Positions 1-8,029 of a stretch of DNA of 64,000 bases are shown piece after piece. This DNA comes from Paracoccus sediminilitoris (GTDB lineage: Bacteria > Pseudomonadota > Alphaproteobacteria > Rhodobacterales > Rhodobacteraceae). The notes under the pieces were generated by a model. That model was not told the origin of the DNA and did not search any database. It worked only from the letters and a program-made list of their open reading frames with translations. Position 1 is the first letter of the stretch. Each line of letters starts with the position of its first letter. The position numbers and the translations under genes were made by a program. The stretch lies in contig NZ_QJPK01000018.1 in assembly GCF_003259195.1 (NCBI RefSeq), positions 1-64,000 of the forward strand. The letters run 5' to 3'.

Positions 1-45
1 CTCCTTCTGGCTCACGGCGCTCTCCGTTCGGGTCGTGTCATACAT
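1..45 (-). CDS. pstB: Phosphate ABC transporter ATPase PstB (5' end only)
   Basis: Only the first 15 codons lie in the window (MYDTTRTESAVSQKE), read from an ATG at 45-43. A Shine-Dalgarno GGAGA sits just upstream at about 55-59. The residues themselves are not diagnostic. The call rests on position: it follows pstA directly on the same strand, in the usual pstSCAB order. The rest of the gene lies beyond the left edge. PstB would be the cytoplasmic ATPase that powers the PstCA channel. Confidence 0.7.
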   Translation of the reverse strand, partial: MYDTTRTESAVSQKE

Positions 46-68
46 GGTTATGTCTCCTGGCGGCCGGG

Positions 69-1364
69 TTACCAGCGGCGCTCGAACCTGTTTCGCAAAA
101 AGATGGCGATGGCATTCATCAGCACCAGAAAGCCCAGCAGCACCAGGATAGCCGCCGATGTCCGCGCCACAAAGCCCCGTTCGGGGCTGTCGGCCCAGAT
201 GAAGATCTGCGTCGGCAGAGCCGTCGCCGCATCAAAAGGCGTCGAAGGCGCCGCGGTGACAAAGGCGTTCATCCCGATCAGCAGCAGCGGTGCAGTCTCG
301 CCCAGGGCCTGAGCCAGGCCGATGATCGTCCCGGTCAGGATGCCGGGCATCGCCAGCGGCAGAACATGGCCGAAGACCACCTGCTGCTTGGACGCGCCGA
401 TCCCCAACGCCGCCTCGCGGATCGAGGGCGGCACCGCCTTCAGCGCGGCCCGCGTGGCGATGATGATCGTTGGCAGCGTCATCAGCGCCAGTACCAGCCC
501 GCCCACGAAGGGCGCCGAGCGCTGCATTCCGAACCAGTTCAGGAACACCGCCAGGCCCAGCAGGCCGAAGACGACCGAAGGCACCGCCGCCAGATTGTTG
601 ATGTTGACCTCGATGATGTCGCTGATCCGGTTCCGGGGCGCGAATTCCTCAAGGTAGATCGCCGCCCCGATGCCAAGCGGGAACGAGATCAGGAAGCAGA
701 CCAGCAGCGCATAGAAGGACCCGATGATCGCACCCTTCAGCCCCGCCAGTTCCGGAAAGCGGCTGTCGGCATTGGTGAACAGCGCCCAGTTGAACGGCAG
801 GCTGATCCGGCCATCGGCCTCCAACTGTCGAAAGGCACGGATGTCCTCATCGTTCAGACGACGGGTCGATTCGTCGCTGGCCTCGTCGACATTGCCCTTG
901 TTCAGCTGGTCATAGGTGTCCGATGCCGGCACCCGGATTTGGACGGTCTGGCCGATCAGCTCGGGGTCGGCGACGACGCGGTCGCGTAGAACGAACTGCG
1001 CCGCATTCGACACGATCCCAGAAAGCGCGCGCATGCGATCCTCGGGGGCGTCAGGGAAGGTCGCCTGCATGGCCTCGGCGATCACCCGACGGTAATTGCC
1101 CGCGGACGGATCGGCGGTATCGACCAGCTCGGTGGAAATCGGCACGTCCAGGGTCACATGCGTCTGCCGAAAGGCCTGGGCGCCACCCGAAATCAGGGTC
1201 CACAGCAAGATGCCCAGCATCAGGAACGCCAGCAACAAGGCGCCAAGGCCCAGGGCTTTCAACCCCGCTTCCTTGCGGTGCCGCCGTGCAAGACGGCTCT
1301 TGAACGCGTCCGAAGTCCATTGCGAACCGCCTTCATTCGGAAAATCGGTCATCTGGCGCCTCAA
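69..1364 (-). CDS. pstA: Phosphate ABC transporter permease PstA
   Basis: Inner-membrane permease of the high-affinity phosphate transporter, 431 aa. It is longer than the E. coli protein because of an N-terminal extension typical of alphaproteobacterial PstA (DUF3333 type): a first membrane segment near residues 40-60, then a long periplasmic stretch. The conserved permease domain fills the C-terminal half, with 'LALMTLPTIIIATRAAL' and the EAA loop 'REAALGIGASKQQVVFGHVLP' region. The start overlaps the end of pstC by 4 bp (ATGA), and pstB follows, so the genes are translationally coupled. Expression is expected under PhoB control through the promoter upstream of pstS. Confidence 0.95.
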   Translation of the reverse strand: MRRQMTDFPNEGGSQWTSDAFKSRLARRHRKEAGLKALGLGALLLAFLMLGILLWTLISGGAQAFRQTHVTLDVPISTELVDTADPSAGNYRRVIAEAMQATFPDAPEDRMRALSGIVSNAAQFVLRDRVVADPELIGQTVQIRVPASDTYDQLNKGNVDEASDESTRRLNDEDIRAFRQLEADGRISLPFNWALFTNADSRFPELAGLKGAIIGSFYALLVCFLISFPLGIGAAIYLEEFAPRNRISDIIEVNINNLAAVPSVVFGLLGLAVFLNWFGMQRSAPFVGGLVLALMTLPTIIIATRAALKAVPPSIREAALGIGASKQQVVFGHVLPLAMPGILTGTIIGLAQALGETAPLLLIGMNAFVTAAPSTPFDAATALPTQIFIWADSPERGFVARTSAAILVLLGFLVLMNAIAIFLRNRFERRW

Positions 1365-2731
1365 TCGTATTGTTCGCGATACTTGCGCACGATGCGCAGC
1401 GCGAGGATGTTGATGAACAGGGTGACGATGAACAGCAGCAGACCCAGGGCAAAGGCCGCCAGCGTCTTGGGGCTGTCGAAGGCCGTGTCGCCGATCAGCA
1501 GCGTCACGATCTGGACGGTGATGGTCGTCACGCTGTCCAGGGGGTTGATGTTCATGGAGGCGATCAGGCCCGCCGCCATCACCACGATCATCGTTTCGCC
1601 AATGGCGCGGCTGACGGCCAGCAGCACGCCCCCCATGATGCCGGGTATGGCGGCGGGAAACAGCACGTTCAGCACCGTTTCCGACCGCGTCGCACCCAGG
1701 GCGATGGCTCCGTCGCGCAGGCTGCGCGGCACCGCCGACAGCGCGTCATCGGCAAAGGACGAGATGAACGGGATCAGCATGATGGCCATCACGCCCCCCG
1801 CGGCAAGCGCCGTGTTGGGCGCGACCGGAATGCCAAGCGCGGCTCCCCAGGACCGCAGCGCCGGGGCCACGGTCAGGATCGCAAAGAAGCCATAGACGAC
1901 GGTCGGGATGCCCGCCAGCAGTTCCAGCACGGGCTTGGCCACGGCGCGGAAACTGCGGCTGGCGAATTCGTTCAGATAGATGGCCGACAAAAGCCCCACC
2001 GGAACCGAGATAGAAATGGCGACGACCGTGATGACCAGCGTGCCCAGGAAGACTGGCAGGACGCCGAAGGCCCCCTCGGCCGCGATCTGGTCGGCGCGGA
2101 TCGGGATCTGCGGTTCCCACCGAGTACCGAACAGGAAATCGGTGATCGGGACCATCTGGAAGAAGCGGATCGATTCAAAAACCAGCGACAGCACGATCCC
2201 GATCGTGACGAAGATCGCGATCAGCGAACAGGTGATCATCAGGCCCATCACGATGCGCTCGGCCACCTGGCGGGCACGGAAATCGGCAGAGACCTGGCGC
2301 CGCGACATAAACAGCAGTCCCGCCGACAGCAGCGCGACCGTCGCAACCAGCAGCCAGCCGGACAGGGTGCGCAGCCCGTTCATGCGGTCGGCAGCATCAA
2401 GCATATAGGGTTCGGGGGTGCCGAAGACGCGGCCGCCCGAAATCGACTGGATCTCGGTCAGGACCAGCTGGGGATTGGCGGCATCGGCCAGCACGCCGTC
2501 CGGCAGACCCGACAGGGTCAGCGCGTTGATGACGCTGCCTTCCAGCATGATCCAAAGGATGGTCACGACGAAGGCCGGAACCAGCACCACCAGCAGGGCA
2601 TAGAGGCCATGGAACATGCCAAGCGAATGCAGGCGCGCCCCACCCTCGCGCAGCGCAAGGGCCGCCCTGCGGTTCATCATGTATCCCGCCAGCGATGCGG
2701 TCAGCAACAATGCAAAGGCCAAGCCTGTCAT
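1361..2731 (-). CDS. pstC: Phosphate ABC transporter permease PstC
   Basis: Second inner-membrane permease of the phosphate transporter, 456 aa, longer than the roughly 320 aa of E. coli PstC. The extra N-terminal part (residues 1 to about 170) has membrane segments and a periplasmic loop, as in other alphaproteobacterial PstC proteins. The C-terminal permease domain shows 'GLLSAIYLNEFA', 'GIPTVVYGFFAILTVAP' and the EAA motif 'RDGAIALGATRSETVLNVL'. It lies 63 bp downstream of pstS, across a strong hairpin, and overlaps pstA by 4 bp. Confidence 0.95.
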   Translation of the reverse strand: MTGLAFALLLTASLAGYMMNRRAALALREGGARLHSLGMFHGLYALLVVLVPAFVVTILWIMLEGSVINALTLSGLPDGVLADAANPQLVLTEIQSISGGRVFGTPEPYMLDAADRMNGLRTLSGWLLVATVALLSAGLLFMSRRQVSADFRARQVAERIVMGLMITCSLIAIFVTIGIVLSLVFESIRFFQMVPITDFLFGTRWEPQIPIRADQIAAEGAFGVLPVFLGTLVITVVAISISVPVGLLSAIYLNEFASRSFRAVAKPVLELLAGIPTVVYGFFAILTVAPALRSWGAALGIPVAPNTALAAGGVMAIMLIPFISSFADDALSAVPRSLRDGAIALGATRSETVLNVLFPAAIPGIMGGVLLAVSRAIGETMIVVMAAGLIASMNINPLDSVTTITVQIVTLLIGDTAFDSPKTLAAFALGLLLFIVTLFINILALRIVRKYREQYD

Positions 2732-2754
2732 GGCATCCTCTTGATCGGAAAAGG

Positions 2755-2779
2755 CCCGCCCCGGACGAACCGGGGCGGG
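2755..2779 (-). terminator. Hairpin between pstS and pstC (attenuator or partial terminator)
   Basis: A perfect 10-bp inverted repeat, CCCGCCCCGG and CCGGGGCGGG, with a 5-nt loop. On the minus strand it is followed by a short U run (CCTTTT). It lies in the only gap of the pst operon. Such hairpins after binding-protein genes usually protect the upstream mRNA end and reduce read-through, so PstS would be made in excess over the permeases. This role is inferred; the hairpin itself is read directly. Confidence 0.7.
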
Positions 2780-2794
2780 TTGATCGGGGTCAGA

Positions 2795-3850
2795 TCACTC
2801 GGTGACAGCAAAATCGCCTTCGCCGGACGTCACGCGCTCGACCAGCTCGGCACGCTCGTCCTCGGGCAGCGACACCAGGCCACGCTCGCCCAGATAGCCA
2901 TTGTCGCCCAAGGCGTTCTCAGACATGTATTCGGCCACGAATTCCTGCAGATTCGGGATCACGCCGCGATGCGCGTCCTTGACGTAGAAAAACAGCGGAC
3001 GCGACAGCGGGTATTCGCCCGATGCGATGGTTTCGATCTCGGCCTTGACGCCGTCCAGCGGAACGTCAACCAGCGTGTCGGCATTCTCGTACAGGAAGGA
3101 ATAGCCGAAGATGCCCAGGGCGTTCGGATCGGTGTTCAGGCGCTGAACGATCAGGTTGTCGTTTTCACCGGCTTCGATGAAGGGGCCGTCGGTGCGCATG
3201 CGCGAGCAGTTTTCTTCGACCCAGTCCTCGTTGCCTGAAGCTTCGGACAGTTCCATCGCGGGGGCATGCTCCTCGCAACCGGCATGCATGGCCAGTTCGA
3301 CAAAGGCGTCGCGCGTGCCCGAGGTCGGGGGCGGGCCCATCACGGTGATGGCGACGTCGGGCAGCGATTCGTCGATCTGCGACCAGTTGGTATAGGGGTT
3401 GGCGACCAGCGCGCCGTCCTGCGGGATCTCGGCTGCCAGGCCCAGGTAAACCTGCTCCAGCGTCAGACCCCAATCGGCTTCGCTGCTGCGCGACACGGCC
3501 ATGACCAGGCCATCGTAGCCGATCATCGCTTCGGTGATGTCGGTGACACCGTTCTCGACGCAGAGGTCGTATTCGGATTTCGTCATGGCGCGCGATGCGC
3601 CGGTCAAGTCGGGGGTACCTTCACCCACACCCGAACAGAAGATCTGCATGCCGCCGCCGGTACCGGTTGATTCGACGATGGGGGCCGGCGCGCCTGTCTG
3701 GTTCGCGAACTCCTCGGCCACGGCCTGGGTATAGGGGAACACGGTCGAGGATCCGACGATGCGGATTTGATCGCGCGACTGAGCGAACGCACCGCCGGCC
3801 GAGAGGGCAATCACGGACAGGGCGGTGGCGGAAAAGCCGAGGGTCTTCAT
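2795..3850 (-). CDS. pstS: Periplasmic phosphate-binding protein PstS
   Basis: Phosphate-binding subunit, 351 aa. The start at 3850 gives a clean Sec signal peptide (MKTLGFSATALSVIALSAGG, then AFAQ) and has AGGAGA upstream; the open frame extends further but without homology. The mature protein begins 'DQIRIVGSSTVFPYTQAVAE', the typical PstS opening, followed by 'ESTGTGGGMQIFCSGVG' and 'TSGTRDAFVELAM', which contribute phosphate-binding Ser, Thr, Arg and Asp residues. It is the first gene of the pst operon and is separated from pstC by a hairpin. Confidence 0.95.
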   Translation of the reverse strand: MKTLGFSATALSVIALSAGGAFAQSRDQIRIVGSSTVFPYTQAVAEEFANQTGAPAPIVESTGTGGGMQIFCSGVGEGTPDLTGASRAMTKSEYDLCVENGVTDITEAMIGYDGLVMAVSRSSEADWGLTLEQVYLGLAAEIPQDGALVANPYTNWSQIDESLPDVAITVMGPPPTSGTRDAFVELAMHAGCEEHAPAMELSEASGNEDWVEENCSRMRTDGPFIEAGENDNLIVQRLNTDPNALGIFGYSFLYENADTLVDVPLDGVKAEIETIASGEYPLSRPLFFYVKDAHRGVIPNLQEFVAEYMSENALGDNGYLGERGLVSLPEDERAELVERVTSGEGDFAVTE

Positions 3851-3923
3851 GGGTCGTCTCCTGTGGAGTTGATCTATGCAGGGACCGGATACAAACAATT
3901 TGTAACGGCCATACCCCTTTTTT

Positions 3924-3940
3924 ATGTAATCTTTGTGACG
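3924..3940 (-). promoter_or_regulatory. Pho-box-like element upstream of pstS
   Basis: On the minus strand the sequence CGTCACAAAGATTACAT lies about 75 bp before the pstS start. Aligned without gaps to the E. coli pstS Pho box (GTCATAAAACTGTCAT), 11 of 16 positions match, including the two CA cores 11 bp apart. It stands in a locally AT-rich stretch that fits a promoter. PhoB binding is inferred from the match and the gene downstream. Confidence 0.45.
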
Positions 3941-4150
3941 ATCGCCTCGGGATGCCGGAAGATCGCCCGAATGCCCCGTTATTCCAGCTTTCTGCAACCC
4001 GAAGGATGGCCGCGGCCCATCCATGCAAACAGGAACGCTCCGATCATCAGGATGCTGCGTGCTGACAAAAACCTGGCGATGTATGACAGGGCGCGGAACG
4101 AAAAAAGCGCGGATCCGCCAAGGAACCGTGCGCATCGCCGGCAAAGCGAT

Positions 4151-4177
4151 GCCCGGCGATCCCAAGGGATGCCGGGC
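4151..4177 (-). terminator. Hairpin downstream of the Hint-domain gene
   Basis: Stem of 12 pairs with one bulged G and a 2-nt loop. It reads GGGATCGCCGGGC on its minus-strand 3' half. There is only a weak T content after it, so it may act Rho-dependently or as an mRNA end stabiliser. Confidence 0.4.
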
Positions 4178-4290
4178 CAGATCTTTCATCACGGTTTCGG
4201 GCTTCGTGACCCTCGGACAAGGGGGCTGCCCATCACCGTGCCTTCCGGTCCACCCCCATCATGACCAGTCTTGCAGAACGTCCGGACCGA

Positions 4291-5514
4291 TCAGCCGTCA
4301 AGTTCCAGCAATTCGCGCCCCTTGCCGATATGTCTCTGCACCAGCCTGCGCCCTTCACGGCCCGACAGCAGGCGTTTGGCGCCGATGGGACGCATGCCGG
4401 GATCGCGGTCCCGAAGATCGGGGAAAAGCGCAAAGATCTCGCGCCGGGCCGCCGAATTCAGCGATTTGAGCGCCTCGTCCCCGGTATAGAAACTCTCGGT
4501 TTCCGCTCCGTTCGACATGATCACCTCATGGGCGTCGAACATGATGTGGAAATAATCCACCTCTTGCACGTCCCGCGCATAATCGACCCCGTCGAGCTGC
4601 AACAGCTGCTTGGCCGCCACCAGGACTTCGGCGGCTCCGAACATGTTGATCGCGATCTTGGACCGAACCAGGATGCGATGCTGCGGCGAAACCAGCAGAT
4701 CGCGTTCCGGCCTGCCCTGCCCCAAGGCGCCGGCGGCAATGCGGATGGGGCGCAGGTTAGGGAGAATGTCCAAACCACGCGCCGACAAGTGGCGCGATCC
4801 CAACCAGCGGACCGGGCGCGGGCCGTGATCAATTGTCAGCACCAGATCGCCGATCTTCAGATCTTCGACACGCACCGCACCCCTAGTGGTTTCGATGACG
4901 GTCCCTTTGGTAAAGCAAGGCAGAAAATCGTCGACGACGATGGACCCGGTCCCGTCCGCGTCAACGCCCACGACCACCGTGTCCAGCGTGGTCTGCACGG
5001 TCGCTGCAACGGCAGCGGTAAGGGGATTGCCGCTCAGAGCCCCCAGTTCAATGTTCAGAACCGTGTCGGGCAGCGGAAAGACACCCGGGATCGTCACTGT
5101 CAGGCCCAAGCGCGGCGATGCTGCGCCATCTTCCCGGATCGGGTCATCGGTGACGATGTAAAACGTTCCATCATCGGCCTGAAACAGCGATCCGTTGATC
5201 GGGTTCAGCTGGACGTTGATGCCACCCGCAACGGTGAACCCGGCAGTGGTGAACTGGGCGTCACCCAGATAGGTCCCGTCCAACGAATTCTGGGTAGGAT
5301 CATCAGCGGCATCCGTAGAGTCCGTATCCAGCAGGCTGATCGGCTCGCCAGTATTGACGGTGACCGTACCCTGGTCGCCGGGGACGTCGTACTCGTCGAA
5401 TGCATCACTGTTGCTGAACTGGTTCAGCGCATAAGTGTTGCCGGCGTCAATGACGACATCGCCATTGAGATCAAGGGTGACAAATCCGTCGGGAAGGGCG
5501 GTATAAAATGGCAT
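4291..5514 (-). CDS. Hint-domain (Hedgehog/intein-type) protein
   Basis: 407 aa from an ATG at 5514 (MPFYTALPDG); the open frame runs 27 codons further upstream, but that part looks like leader. Residues 1 to about 190 are acidic, rich in Gly, Asp and Thr, and lack a recognisable domain; they resemble a secreted or surface beta-rich passenger. From about residue 199, 'PCFTKGTVIETTRG' starts a Hint fold, with the likely nucleophile Cys near 200. It continues through 'IGDLVLTIDHGPRPVRWLG', 'PIRIAAGALGQG', 'RDLLVSPQHRILV' and 'YFHIMFDAHEV'. This is the Hint version common in Rhodobacterales, where the biological role is mostly unknown. No signal peptide is evident, so export would need another route such as type I. 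It is monocistronic, next to an AT-rich region. Confidence 0.85.
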   Translation of the reverse strand: MPFYTALPDGFVTLDLNGDVVIDAGNTYALNQFSNSDAFDEYDVPGDQGTVTVNTGEPISLLDTDSTDAADDPTQNSLDGTYLGDAQFTTAGFTVAGGINVQLNPINGSLFQADDGTFYIVTDDPIREDGAASPRLGLTVTIPGVFPLPDTVLNIELGALSGNPLTAAVAATVQTTLDTVVVGVDADGTGSIVVDDFLPCFTKGTVIETTRGAVRVEDLKIGDLVLTIDHGPRPVRWLGSRHLSARGLDILPNLRPIRIAAGALGQGRPERDLLVSPQHRILVRSKIAINMFGAAEVLVAAKQLLQLDGVDYARDVQEVDYFHIMFDAHEVIMSNGAETESFYTGDEALKSLNSAARREIFALFPDLRDRDPGMRPIGAKRLLSGREGRRLVQRHIGKGRELLELDG

Positions 5515-6158
5515 GTCTGTGACCTTTACATCTGTACTTGTGACATCGTGATGCAAAGCGTCCCGGCATGCTGGCTCGCGTCGTGGACTTCCCATGGTGA
5601 ATGGGCACGATTTCAGACGTTAAACATCGACGAATCTGGCGTGTGATTGGATTATGAAGGGAGCTCATCTTAAGACAAGTTAATTTATTAATTTTTCGTA
5701 AGTACAAATTTGTAAATGTTTGTTTTTCATAGATATTTATTATTTTAATACTCCAAATATCATCAGGCAAAACTATTCAATCTACTTAATGTGCAGTGCA
5801 AATATTCATGGAACTGGTCAAGGAAACCACACCCGCGCACCAATATTTTATATATGTAAATTCAATATCAACCGCCAATTGATTCGATATTCTATCGGGG
5901 TGGAACATGATATCGAGGCGGGCCTGATGACTGCCGCGAACCTTTTCAAAACGGCAGGCGTCAAATCCTAAGCTCCCGGCGAAAACACAACCGATTTATT
6001 CGTTGGTGATATCCCTATTGTCCTTGGGCAAACGGGCGGTCCGCAAACGAGCGGCTGGGCCTGCATTTGACGGCGGCCTTCGTCTGTATGATCGTCGCCA
6101 GCGACACCACGGCGCAGATTGCGGCGGGACAACCGGACTCATCCCGAAAGGAACAGAC
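5515..6158. other. AT-rich gene-free stretch between divergent genes
   Basis: About 640 bp separating two divergently transcribed genes. The segment from about 5640 to 5990 has very low GC for this genome, with runs such as TTAATTTATTAATTTTT and a perfect 12-bp palindrome TACAAATTTGTA at 5703-5714. Short open frames here have no homology signs and no good ribosome binding site. It probably carries the promoters of both neighbours and could be a binding region for a nucleoid or silencing protein (inference). Confidence 0.5.
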
Positions 6159-7826
6159 ATGATGCGACATGGCGGACAGATCCTGATCGACCAGCTGACA
6201 TTGCAGGGCGTCCAGCGCGTCTTTTCCGTCCCCGGCGAAAGCTTCCTGGCGGCGTTGGACGCCATGCACGGCGCCGCGATCGACAATATCGTCTGTCGCC
6301 ACGAGGGCGGGGCCGCCATGATGGCCGAAGCCCATGGCAAGCTGACGGGACGTCCCGGCATCTGTTTCGTGACCCGGGGACCGGGTGCGACGAATGCCTC
6401 GGCGGGCGTGCATGTGGCGCGACAGGATTCGACGCCCATGATCCTGTTCGTAGGCCAGATCGACCGGGGCCATCGTGACCGCGAGGCGTTCCAAGAGGTC
6501 GATTACCGCGCCATGTTCGGCCCTCTTGCCAAATGGGTGGCCGAAATCGACCGGATCGAACGCCTGCCGGAATATGTCTCGCGCGCGTTTCATGTCGCCA
6601 TGTCGGGCAGGCCCGGCCCGGTGGTTCTTGCCCTGCCCGAAGACATGCTGTCCGCCCGCGCCGAGGTGCCCGACATCCCCGCGATGTCCACGCCCGCCGC
6701 ATCCGTAAGCCCGGCGCAGGTCGCTGCGGTAACCGATGCCTTGTCGGGCGTGAAACGGCCGCTGCTGATGGTGGGGGGCACCCTGTGGGACCGGCAGGCC
6801 AGCGACGACCTGGCACGCTTTGCCGAAAACTGGAACCTGCCGGTGGCCGTGCCCTTCCGGCGGCAATGCCATCTGGACAATCGCCATCCCCATTATGTCG
6901 GCGATCTGGGGATCGGTATGAACCCCAAGCTGGGCGAGCGTCTTGGTCAGACGGATTGCCTCGTGATGATCGGCGGCAGGCTGGGCGACAGTATGACCCG
7001 CGGGTACGAGCTGCTGGACCCCGCCGCCCCCGCCCCCCGCATCGTCCATGTCTATCCCGACGCGTCCGAGCTGGGCCGCGTCTATCGTCCCGACATCGGC
7101 ATCGTCGCCCCTGCGGGCCAGATGCTGGCGGCGTTGGCCGAAACCGCCCCTGGCGCCGCGCCGTGGGGTGACTGGACCGCGGCGGCCCGCGCGGATTACG
7201 AAGCCTGGATCGCACCACGCGACACCCCCGGCCGCGTGCGGATGGAACAGGTGGTCCGGTGGCTGTCCGACACCCTGCCCGACGACGCCATCGTGACAAA
7301 CGGAGCCGGCAATTATGCGGCCTTCCTGCACCGGTATTTCGTCTACAAGGGGCCTTTCACGCAGCTGGCGCCCACTTCGGGCAGCATGGGATACGGCTTT
7401 CCGGCCGCAGTTTCGGCGGCCATCGCGCATCCAGATCGCACGGTCGTCTGCCTTGCGGGTGACGGCTGTTTCCAGATGACCCTGAACGAGATGTCGACGG
7501 CCCTGCAGCATGGCGCCGCCCCCATCGTGATCGTCGCCAATAACGGCCAGTACGGCACGATCCGCATGCATCAGGAACGCCGCTATCCGGGGCGGGTGTC
7601 GGGCACGGCGCTGGCCAATCCCGACTTTGCCGCGTTGGCGCGCGCCTATGGTGGATGGGGCGAGACGGTGGAATACACCGCCGACTTTCCGGCCGCCTTC
7701 GACCGGGCCCGCGCCTCGGGCAGGTTGGCGGTCATCGAACTGCGCCTCGACCCCGAGGCCCTGTCGGCCGGCGCCACCCTGTCCCAGATCCGGGCCGAAA
7801 ACAAAGCGGTGCAGGATCGCCCCTGA
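6159..7826 (+). CDS. Thiamine-diphosphate-dependent enzyme, acetolactate synthase-like
   Basis: 555 aa, starting at a double ATG (6159, 6162) behind AAAGGAA. Family order is clear. The N-terminal Pyr domain contains 'VFSVPGESFLAALDAM' with the ThDP-activating Glu near residue 27. A central Rossmann-like domain lies at about 190-330. The C-terminal PP domain has the GDG...N cofactor motif ('CLAGDGCFQMTLNEM', then 'NNGQYGTIRMHQ') from about residue 434. It resembles the large subunit of acetolactate synthase, but no small regulatory subunit follows and there are no biosynthetic neighbours. The substrate therefore cannot be named; decarboxylases and carboligases of this superfamily look alike at this level. 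It ends before a strong hairpin, so it is probably monocistronic. Confidence 0.85.
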   Translation: MMRHGGQILIDQLTLQGVQRVFSVPGESFLAALDAMHGAAIDNIVCRHEGGAAMMAEAHGKLTGRPGICFVTRGPGATNASAGVHVARQDSTPMILFVGQIDRGHRDREAFQEVDYRAMFGPLAKWVAEIDRIERLPEYVSRAFHVAMSGRPGPVVLALPEDMLSARAEVPDIPAMSTPAASVSPAQVAAVTDALSGVKRPLLMVGGTLWDRQASDDLARFAENWNLPVAVPFRRQCHLDNRHPHYVGDLGIGMNPKLGERLGQTDCLVMIGGRLGDSMTRGYELLDPAAPAPRIVHVYPDASELGRVYRPDIGIVAPAGQMLAALAETAPGAAPWGDWTAAARADYEAWIAPRDTPGRVRMEQVVRWLSDTLPDDAIVTNGAGNYAAFLHRYFVYKGPFTQLAPTSGSMGYGFPAAVSAAIAHPDRTVVCLAGDGCFQMTLNEMSTALQHGAAPIVIVANNGQYGTIRMHQERRYPGRVSGTALANPDFAALARAYGGWGETVEYTADFPAAFDRARASGRLAVIELRLDPEALSAGATLSQIRAENKAVQDRP

Positions 7827-7845
7827 GTGGTGCCCTGCCGTTACG

Positions 7846-7876
7846 CTGATCCCCGTTCAGGTCGAACGGGGATCAG
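7846..7876 (+). terminator. Hairpin after the ThDP enzyme gene
   Basis: Perfect 13-bp inverted repeat CTGATCCCCGTTC and GAACGGGGATCAG around a 5-nt loop, 20 bp after the stop codon. It lacks a clear T tract, so intrinsic termination may be incomplete. It separates this gene from the siderophore locus. Confidence 0.6.
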
Positions 7877-7980
7877 GCAAGTTCGGCGCCCGAACAAGAG
7901 ACGGCATCGGCCCCGAACCGGTTGCCAAGTAAAAATGTCAAGATTATACGGCTTCACAAGGCCAAGAGAGATTGACTAAC

Positions 7981-7997
7981 CTGACAGAACTAGTCAG
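7981..7997 (+). promoter_or_regulatory. Iron-box-like palindrome before the siderophore receptor gene
   Basis: The sequence CTGACAGAACTAGTCAG is a perfect 5-bp inverted repeat (CTGAC, N7, GTCAG) and contains TGA-N9-TCA, the core of the RirA-type iron-responsive (IRO) box of alphaproteobacteria. An additional TGACTA at 7973-7978 pairs with TAGTCA at 7991-7996. It lies 33 bp before the chosen start of a TonB-dependent siderophore receptor gene. Iron-dependent repression is inferred from sequence and context. Confidence 0.5.
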
Positions 7998-8029
7998 TTA
8001 TGCGGCAATCCGATAATGCGCAGGTTGCC

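Larger units (their letters stand above)
3851..4290. other. Intergenic region between pstS and the Hint gene
   Basis: 440 bp without a credible gene. It holds the pstS promoter region with the Pho-box-like element at 3924-3940. It also has a strong imperfect hairpin at 4151-4177 (GCCCGGC, bulged G, ATCCC; loop AA; then the complement), about 115 bp downstream of the Hint gene stop, which may terminate that gene. I see nothing else in it. Confidence 0.6.

Noticed and set aside
1370..3238. A 622-codon plus-strand frame opposite pstC and pstS
   Set aside because: Shadow of the pst genes; no homology and extreme His/Arg/Gln content.
5720..5971. 83-codon open frame in the AT-rich stretch
   Set aside because: AT-rich DNA with Asn/Ile/Tyr-rich translation, no ribosome binding site, no domain.
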